From contig JAFQBO010000261.1 of the NCBI GenBank assembly GCA_017416665.1, positions 1-9,053 on the forward strand: DNA of 9,053 nucleotides, read 5' to 3'. The DNA is from Oscillospiraceae bacterium (GTDB lineage: Bacteria; Bacillota; Clostridia; Oscillospirales; Ruminococcaceae). The notes beneath the pieces are model-generated. The model saw only the letters and a program-made list of their open reading frames with translations. It did not search any database and was not told the origin of the DNA. Made by a program: the position numbers and the translations under genes. Shown in pieces: positions 6,901 through 9,053 of the stretch (positions within the stretch are counted from its first letter, which is position 1; each line of letters starts with the position of its first letter).

Positions 6901-9053
6901 AAGCTTGTGTAGATATGGAGTTCATGCAGGAACTTACGGGCAAATCAGAATCAGAGCTTTACAATGATTTAAAGGGAGATATTTTCAAAGACCCTCTCTC
7001 TGATAACGGCAAAACAAGATACATTACAGCTGATGAATATCTTTCGGGCAATATTCGTGAAAAGCTGAAAATAGCAAAGCTTGCTGCCGAAAATTCAGAC
7101 GAATTTGAACTGAATGTTAATGCTCTTGAAAACTCAATGCCTATACCTCTTGAAGCCGGAGAAATTGCCGTACAGCTCGGTTCATCGTGGATTGACACAA
7201 AATATATTGAACAGTTTATCCGTGAAAAGCTTGATATAAAAGATCGTTATATAGATGTAACGGTACATCACAATGAATATACAGCTTCATGGAATATTGA
7301 AAATAAAAGTATGCTCACTCATTCAAGTCGTATCAAATCAACAGAGGAATACGGAACTTCAAGAAAATCTGCTGCCGAAATCATTGAAAACAGCCTTAAT
7401 ATGCGTGATACTTCTGTTTATGATGTAGTGTACAATCCTGATACAGAAAAAGAAGAACGTATACTCAATCACGACGAAACTCTCCTTGCACGTCAGAAAC
7501 AGACAGCTCTTGAAAATGAGTTCAAAGACTGGATTTTTGAAGATGCCGACAGACGTAACACTCTCGTTGAAAAATACAACGTGTTATATAACAGCGTAAG
7601 ACAAAGACAATATAACGGTGAAAATCTCACATTTGGCGGTATGACAACAGACATTCAGATGAAGCCACATCAGAAGGATGCTATTGCCCACGCTCTTTAT
7701 GGTGGCAACACACTCTTTGCTCACAAAGTTGGGGCTGGAAAGACCTTCGAGATGATAGCAACGGCTATGGAGGGTAAACGTCTGGGACTTCACAGCAAGT
7801 CACTTATTGCCGTTCCTAACCATATGACAAGACAGTTTGCAAATGATTTCTTCAAGCTCTATCCAAACGCTAATATTCTTGTTGCGGAAGAAAAGGATTT
7901 CTCAAAGGATAACCGAAGAAAACTTACCGCAAAAATTGCAACAGGTGATTTCGATGCAGTAATCATCGGTCACTCACAGCTCATTAAAATTCCTATTTCA
8001 AGAGAACGTGAAGAAGCATATATCAACAAGGAAATCGCAAATGTAGTTGCACAGATTGAGAATATGAAAGCAGAAAAGGGTGATTCATTCACTATCAAGG
8101 ATATGGAACGTGTAAGAAAAAATCTTCAGACAAAGCTTGATAAACTTCTAAGTAAACCTGTTCGTGACAATGTTGTTACCTTCGAACAGCTCGGTGTGGA
8201 CAAGCTCATCATTGATGAAGCGGATATGTTCAAAAATCTTTTTATCAGTACAAAAATGAGTAATCTTTCCGGTGTTGCCTCAAATGAAAATGTTCAGAAA
8301 ACACAGGACTTATTTATAAAGTGTCAGTACCTCAATGAAATAACTGACGGAAAGGGAATTGTATTTGCAACGGGCACACCTATTTCCAACAGTATTTCAG
8401 AAGCGTATGTTATGCAGAAGTATCTCAATCCAAAGGCTCTTGAAGATTCAGGACTGGCTCACTTCGATGCATGGGCTGCAAACTTTGCTCAAAAGGTTAC
8501 AAGAACAGAATTTTCGCCTGATGGCAGAGGTTTCAGAACAAAAACACGTCTTGCAAAATTCAATAACATTCCTGAGCTTATGACAATGTTTAAGGACTTT
8601 ACTGATATAAAAATGGCTGAGGACTTAAATCTTCCTGAACCTGAGTGTGAACGTCATACAGTTGCGGTTGATTCAACTCCGGTGCAGAAAGACCTTATGC
8701 AGTCACTTGGAGAACGTGCTGAAAAGATACACAATAAAATGGTAAGACCTGAGGTTGACAATATGCTCAAAATCACAATCGACGGTACTAAAATAGGTTT
8801 AGACCAAAGACTTATCAACCCTATTCTTCCTGATGATCCGAACAGCAAAGTTAATACTTGTATAAACAATGTATTCAGAATTTACAATGATACACAGGCA
8901 GAACGTCTTACACAGGTTATCTTCTGCGACTACTCTACTCCAAAAGCTGATGGAAGCTTCAGCATTTATGATGATATAAGGAAAAAGCTGATTGAAAAAG
9001 GTATTCCTGAAAAGGAAGTTGCTTTCATTCACGATTGCAAGAATAATCGTCAG
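921..9053 (+). CDS. Giant multidomain DNA methyltransferase-helicase of an integrative conjugative element (3' end outside the window)
   Basis: I read this frame codon by codon from TTG 921 to the last base and found no stop in 2711 codons. The domain order, by residue, is: ArdC-like region (about 23-224); polar linker (about 228-310); module repeated from the upstream gene (319-388); accessory domain with ADLKTW and RLTLGVES (about 415-503); accessory domain starting GWYHKTDF (about 776-874); YodL-like domain (about 891-995); LPD3-like domain (about 1292-1440); DNA methyltransferase (about 1515-1754); SF2 helicase (about 2244 onward). Methyltransferase motif I is DPATGVGNFL at 1595-1604 and motif IV is NIPF at 1660-1663. 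Helicase motifs are GAGKT at 2271-2275, DEAD at 2432-2435 and ATGTP at 2483-2487. Proteins of this architecture are known from ICEs and phages as polyvalent proteins. They are thought to protect or process incoming element DNA. The second helicase lobe is cut by the window end. Linker codons at 1609-1848 are atypical, probably because another frame is also coding there. Confidence 0.93.
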   Translation, partial: MIFKKQKQAEEILKSEKEKLKNIEYWTSFLKTSAMQYKHNWDTQIAIHEAMPDSIACTEARIWKDNGCTLTDTANAIITEKDGKICRLFDISQVSGEFTKSYWIWKVNDDELNVDYSEALNDTLCSKYNLDSETLAETIYSIALDKTANFIDKNSDMYNVVSESVAYTVIQRCCPNEVELSYDSIENALKTVSIDKIGTAVTSISKILLAEIEKIVKEERTSEIDRRNLDEYNRGHIDKRNEMRVQSEQEKILSDNQNSGRENLHTERKDISLRSDSEPGIRPELNNTTATSEMPEGSGGTGEERPAILNSSPMANNDNIIGNTTYKYIPQKSYRKYNIDIAMKIAAKLEAENIKYSGKIADDTVTFTVSKPDVSKLEEIAENIKDDLNFAFESDTKKFANGELSATDKSVEFKPYIVADLKTWTDNSPERSKLERYETFDEAFKRFNELRNEPYNSEIALHKQDNFPMARLTLGVESSDDKYAFDIINVRAGQNYLCDDFTRIPDVFTNKNFTDTLTNISENITIDRIAIYEKDENGIYKDTPEDVAFNDVKSKELFTELGEEYSKLIPDNTEKSFAEQIDDVFNPEKESTEKLMPIVIEKYGLEIDFNEIEDITFEIGENTSIICFYSKENTLFRDESGVNSSLVSVEALSSAADEIEKFFDMSMSSHDIKIYITHKDNTQQLLTPEKMREDVLKNKISESDKIIENLENKLKELQPENTLELEIGFSESGEFERFKSEYLNGEPMSYALGNALLEYLDKKQNIERETEKLNVGWYHKTDFSIKAVINGEDYSYNGRYDIGDGKDGGNGSLSEHIRQYNEYVVINNPYHLTDEELEERLAILDVFVPFLEENSALNEKEQQIFDTYISENPVRTEINLENSSDNSKDIVYRIYQIKSGEEYHYARFSSFESNIEHNIQLNKDDYDLVYEGNLSDINGSSVEDKLSKIYEIFNLNHPEDFRGHSLSVSDVITLDNTNAYYVDSFGFKDFPAFFLEKTKELENDSKRTAEDIAIGDKYMYRGSEVTVASLTGVYPDDIGISKTEKLNGRAFSVTTNINKYNLHNDGKYLGNANENSENTMTADKFYENRDTQSVTWMYYNPDGNDGKGQFIETVIYKEDIENAINKANSSFNSTHAFMDTFYNCTQTITDRGTENFPATEKYYNEAEYDFAVEENYNAALSDIRNYLTDYYNSFDNVPALTQADIDILRTLEPRKSILNFTSDEIKLTEKWQQRFEADIDKKSPYYRAVNGDWREHEATSVPVLTIEDRNVDFKKVRDDIKSRVIERGSFINKDTNWSIQISRNGLEDTVKYGFKHNDNVIYNIIYDSSKLIENSVFLDSVISEKNNNNKANNTAFMHKFYSLCSFNGEPYLAKITVEEFADGQADTLKRMYNIQDIKIEPLRHIEFTDKQLARSILNGSDISISDLFKIVKTCDNDFYLNKGENHIEQISLFDMHENTSKTDIAENDNSPLANGKNYHIETDNFELGGEKSKFKANVEAIRTLKTIESENRTATHEEMEIMSKYTGWGGLQNAFDNRKDNWSNEYTELKNLLTEDEYLSAKASVLDSFYTPPFVIDSIYKALENMGFEGGKILDPATGVGNFLGKMPENISAKSKITAVEKDSISGRIAKFLYPDAKINISGFEDTVYSDNTFDVAVGNIPFGDFKLSDRNYDKHNFMIHDYFFAKSIDKVHPGGIIAFITSKGTLDKANPKVRKYISERADLIGAIRLPNNTFKSYAGTEVTSDIIFLQKREVLNDIAPDWVYTGIDKNGFSINSYFASHPEMILGETVEGNKLYGSKDTMVVPFENSDLKELLDKAVDNIKGEYKNIAVKKEKTEKAKNILPANPDIRNYSFGKIDGKIYYREDNIMTLQNLSGKRLARMKGMCDISRQVHKLLDMQLAGHTEEVLQTERNELNRIYDKFTSEHGLLNEKTNADLFSKDVSAPLLLSLEIVKDGKLEEKAAIFTRTTLRPPETITHAESSQDALIVSISEKACVDMEFMQELTGKSESELYNDLKGDIFKDPLSDNGKTRYITADEYLSGNIREKLKIAKLAAENSDEFELNVNALENSMPIPLEAGEIAVQLGSSWIDTKYIEQFIREKLDIKDRYIDVTVHHNEYTASWNIENKSMLTHSSRIKSTEEYGTSRKSAAEIIENSLNMRDTSVYDVVYNPDTEKEERILNHDETLLARQKQTALENEFKDWIFEDADRRNTLVEKYNVLYNSVRQRQYNGENLTFGGMTTDIQMKPHQKDAIAHALYGGNTLFAHKVGAGKTFEMIATAMEGKRLGLHSKSLIAVPNHMTRQFANDFFKLYPNANILVAEEKDFSKDNRRKLTAKIATGDFDAVIIGHSQLIKIPISREREEAYINKEIANVVAQIENMKAEKGDSFTIKDMERVRKNLQTKLDKLLSKPVRDNVVTFEQLGVDKLIIDEADMFKNLFISTKMSNLSGVASNENVQKTQDLFIKCQYLNEITDGKGIVFATGTPISNSISEAYVMQKYLNPKALEDSGLAHFDAWAANFAQKVTRTEFSPDGRGFRTKTRLAKFNNIPELMTMFKDFTDIKMAEDLNLPEPECERHTVAVDSTPVQKDLMQSLGERAEKIHNKMVRPEVDNMLKITIDGTKIGLDQRLINPILPDDPNSKVNTCINNVFRIYNDTQAERLTQVIFCDYSTPKADGSFSIYDDIRKKLIEKGIPEKEVAFIHDCKNNRQ
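987..1592 (+). other. ArdC-like N-terminal region of the giant protein, without a zinc-protease motif
   Basis: Residues about 23-224 include NIEYWTSFLKTSAMQYKHNW, then QIAIHEAMPDSIACTEARIW, then LFDISQVSG. This is the pattern of the ssDNA-binding N-terminal domain of ArdC-type antirestriction proteins (a helix, a 'QI-I' segment, a trailing W, and an FDIS strand). ArdC proper carries an HExxH zincin after this domain. Here the equivalent stretch reads VSESVAYTV at about 161-169, so no metalloprotease activity is expected. In the wider clostridial family this lost-zincin form is, as I recall, the usual one. The inferred role is binding single-stranded or incoming DNA. Domain assignment is by pattern recognition only. 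Confidence 0.6.
1596..1600 (+). promoter_or_regulatory. Candidate internal ribosome-binding site for the nested ORF
   Basis: AGGAG lies 8 bases before ATG 1609, the same spacing as the site that starts the giant gene. It is inside the giant reading frame, where it is read as part of Arg codons AGG AGA. AGG is uncommon elsewhere in the gene. Confidence 0.55.
1609..1848 (+). CDS. Candidate nested (overprinted) gene encoding a 79-residue basic protein in the +1 frame of the giant gene
   Basis: The ATG is preceded by AGGAG at 8 bases and the frame ends with TAA at 1846-1848. The product looks like a folded protein: five Tyr, two Phe and many Ile/Leu/Val, a probable beta-hairpin around RYYPITKIVAGKTYIL, and a charged C-terminal helix (TPQQRLKCLKEAEELEKK). 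Its codons resemble those of a normal gene here. The giant frame over the same bases gives only a polar linker with no Trp, Phe or Cys, and uses codons it avoids elsewhere: three CAA and no CAG, plus AGG, CGA, CGG and CTA. G+C at 1621-1860 is 102 of 240 by my count, higher than in flanking stretches such as 2881-2940 (19 of 60). I do not recognise the family and can offer no function. A chance ORF cannot be excluded without homologues. Confidence 0.55.
   Translation: MNITEDTLINGMKCVYNPNKRRYYPITKIVAGKTYILNEKTFHYVLIANRELDPNSITPQQRLKCLKEAEELEKKDLPF
1853..1867 (+). repeat. 15-bp palindromic repeat, copy 1
   Basis: TTCGCCAATGGCGAA has 6-bp arms around a 3-base centre. It starts 5 bases after the stop of the nested ORF and just before the shared module. 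In the giant frame it is read within SSPMANN. It matches copy 2 exactly and copy 3 in inverted orientation. Confidence 0.85.
1875..2084 (+). other. Module shared with the upstream gene, second copy (residues 319-388)
   Basis: The segment starts NIIG, then YKYIPQKSYRKY, a KLE helix, IKYSG and TFTVSK. By hand alignment 34 of 70 residues are identical to the module at 71-280 in the upstream gene. The segment looks like a small alpha/beta domain. Its function is unknown. From memory it is a recurrent accessory module in clostridial ICE proteins. It is bracketed by palindrome copies 1 and 2. Confidence 0.8.
2115..2129 (+). repeat. 15-bp palindromic repeat, copy 2
   Basis: TTCGCCAATGGCGAA again, in the same orientation as copy 1, here extended to a 19-base palindrome AATTCGCCAATGGCGAATT (2113-2131). 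It is read in a different codon phase (FANGEL) and lies in a polar linker just after the shared module. Confidence 0.85.
2163..2430 (+). other. ICE accessory domain of unknown function in the giant protein
   Basis: Residues about 415-503 run from PYIVADLKTWTDN through a helix with FDEAFKRFNELR and PYNSE to RLTLGVES and VRAGQNYLCDDF. I recognise this pattern as a recurrent accessory segment in clostridial ICE proteins but cannot give it a reliable domain name. No catalytic motif is evident. From here to about residue 775 the sequence is acidic, with coiled-coil-like helices near residues 690-720, and holds nothing I can identify. Confidence 0.45.
3246..3542 (+). other. Accessory domain beginning GWYHKTDF (possibly LPD25-type)
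   Basis: Residues about 776-874 contain GWYHKTDFSIKAVINGEDY, YDIGDGKDG, LSEHIRQYNEY and a helical end with FVPFLEENSALNEKEQQIF. The 'DIGDG...L..HI..Y.EY' pattern recalls a large-polyvalent-protein accessory domain, perhaps LPD25. The name is from memory and uncertain. No catalytic residues are evident. Confidence 0.4.
3591..3905 (+). other. YodL-like domain in the giant protein
   Basis: Residues about 891-995 contain VYRIYQIKSGEEYHYARF, DYDLVYEGNL, IFNLNHPEDFRGHSLSVSDV and AYYVDSFGFKDFPAF. This series (a YQIK strand, a YELVYEG-like strand, 'F....PEDFRGHSLSVSDV', 'YYVDS.GF') is what I know as the YodL-type domain of ICE-encoded polyvalent proteins. Its biochemical role is not established. The segment that follows, beginning AIGDKYMYRGSEVTVASL, looks like another small beta domain that I cannot name. 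Confidence 0.6.
4794..5240 (+). other. LPD3-like accessory domain (related to phage/ICE nuclease-toxin-type folds)
   Basis: Residues about 1292-1440 include NKDTNWSIQISRNGLEDTV, KLIENSVFLDS, AFMHKFYSLCSFNGEPYLAK followed by ITVEEF, MYNIQDIKIEP and SISDLFKIVKTCDNDFYLN. The order (a 'NK.T.W.I..S..G..DT' start, 'IENSV.LD', then 'F...GE.YLAK.TVEE') matches my recollection of the LPD3 domain. LPD3 has been grouped near the PBECR family of barnase/EndoU/RelE-like nuclease domains. The assignment is from memory. Whether it is catalytic cannot be judged. Confidence 0.45.
5327..5341 (-). repeat. 15-bp palindromic repeat, copy 3 (inverted centre)
   Basis: TTCGCCATTGGCGAA on the + strand is the exact reverse complement of copies 1 and 2. 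It lies in a polar linker (read as NSPLANG) that separates the accessory domains from the methyltransferase. Confidence 0.85.
5463..6182 (+). other. N6-adenine-type DNA methyltransferase domain
   Basis: Residues about 1515-1754. The domain opens with KYTGWGGLQNAF, the family's conserved entry segment, followed by SFYTPPFVIDSIY. The SAM-binding motif I is ILDPATGVGNFL (D1595). The catalytic motif IV is VGNIPFGDF (NIPF at 1660-1663), a variant of the NPPF/Y of amino-methyltransferases. Downstream, PGGIIAFITSKGTLDK and AIRLPNNTFKSYAGTEVTSD match the later strands of Eco57I/HsdM-like enzymes. The expected activity is adenine methylation of DNA. The target sequence is unknown. No separate restriction endonuclease gene is visible, so protection of the element's own DNA is the likelier role. 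Confidence 0.85.
6183..7649 (+). other. Connecting region between methyltransferase and helicase
   Basis: Residues about 1755-2243 are largely helical and charged. They include lysine-rich helices near 1830, MKGMCDISRQVHKLLDMQL, and a segment with YLSGNIREKLKIAKLAAEN and IAVQLGSSWIDTKYIEQFI. This part is conserved in layout in the ICE/phage methyltransferase-helicase family as I remember it, where it probably links the two engines and may contact DNA. I see no catalytic motif. Confidence 0.4.
7650..9053 (+). other. Superfamily 2 (SNF2/DEAD-like) helicase domain, cut by the window end
   Basis: From residue about 2244: a Q-motif-like MKPHQKDAIAHAL, Walker A HKVGAGKT (G2271-T2275), motif Ia LIAVPNHMTRQF, motif II LIIDEADMFKN (D2432) and motif III FATGTPISNS (A2483). 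The second lobe begins around RLTQVIFCDYSTP and reaches only FIHDCKNNRQ, so motifs V and VI are beyond the window. All residues needed for ATP binding and hydrolysis in lobe 1 are present. The expected role is ATP-driven translocation or remodelling of DNA, coupled in the same chain to the methyltransferase. Confidence 0.9.

Overview
The window is AT-rich (roughly mid-30s % G+C by eye) and every supportable gene lies on the + strand, closely packed. Shine-Dalgarno sites are strong and Firmicutes-like (AGGAGG, AAGGAG, AGGAG). One gene starts with TTG, and glutamine is mostly CAG. The dominant protein belongs to the very large multidomain 'polyvalent' DNA methyltransferase-helicase family found on integrative and conjugative elements of gut Clostridia. 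The best guess is an ICE in a Ruminococcus-like member of the Oscillospiraceae or Lachnospiraceae. The genus is an inference. No integrase, relaxase, type IV secretion gene, tRNA, rRNA, CRISPR array or IS element is visible.

Layout. (1) 2-379 is the 3' end of a gene that enters from the left; its C-terminus carries a roughly 70-residue module. (2) 390-908 encodes a small predicted lipoprotein of unknown function. (3) From 921 to the right edge runs one uninterrupted reading frame of 2711 codons that has not ended at the window edge. In order it holds: an ArdC-like N-terminal region, a polar linker, a second copy of the module seen in gene 1, several accessory domains (one YodL-like, one LPD3-like), an N6-adenine-type DNA methyltransferase, a long connecting region, and a superfamily 2 helicase whose second RecA-like lobe is cut by the window end. 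The three genes are separated by only 10-12 bases and look like one operon.

The most unusual structures sit inside the giant gene. First, the linker at 1609-1848 is also open in the +1 frame. There it encodes a 79-residue, protein-like product with its own AGGAG site 8 bases before an ATG: a candidate nested (overprinted) gene. Second, a 15-bp near-palindrome, TTCGCCAATGGCGAA, occurs three times (1853, 2115 and, inverted, 5327). Each copy lies in an inter-domain linker, and they are read in two different codon phases. The first two bracket the module shared with the upstream gene. Together these suggest that the gene was assembled from modules, with short dispersed palindromes marking the seams.

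Working picture (inference): the giant protein probably enters or acts in the recipient during element transfer, modifying and remodelling DNA and possibly countering restriction. The lipoprotein would act at the cell surface, and the nested product has no assignable role.
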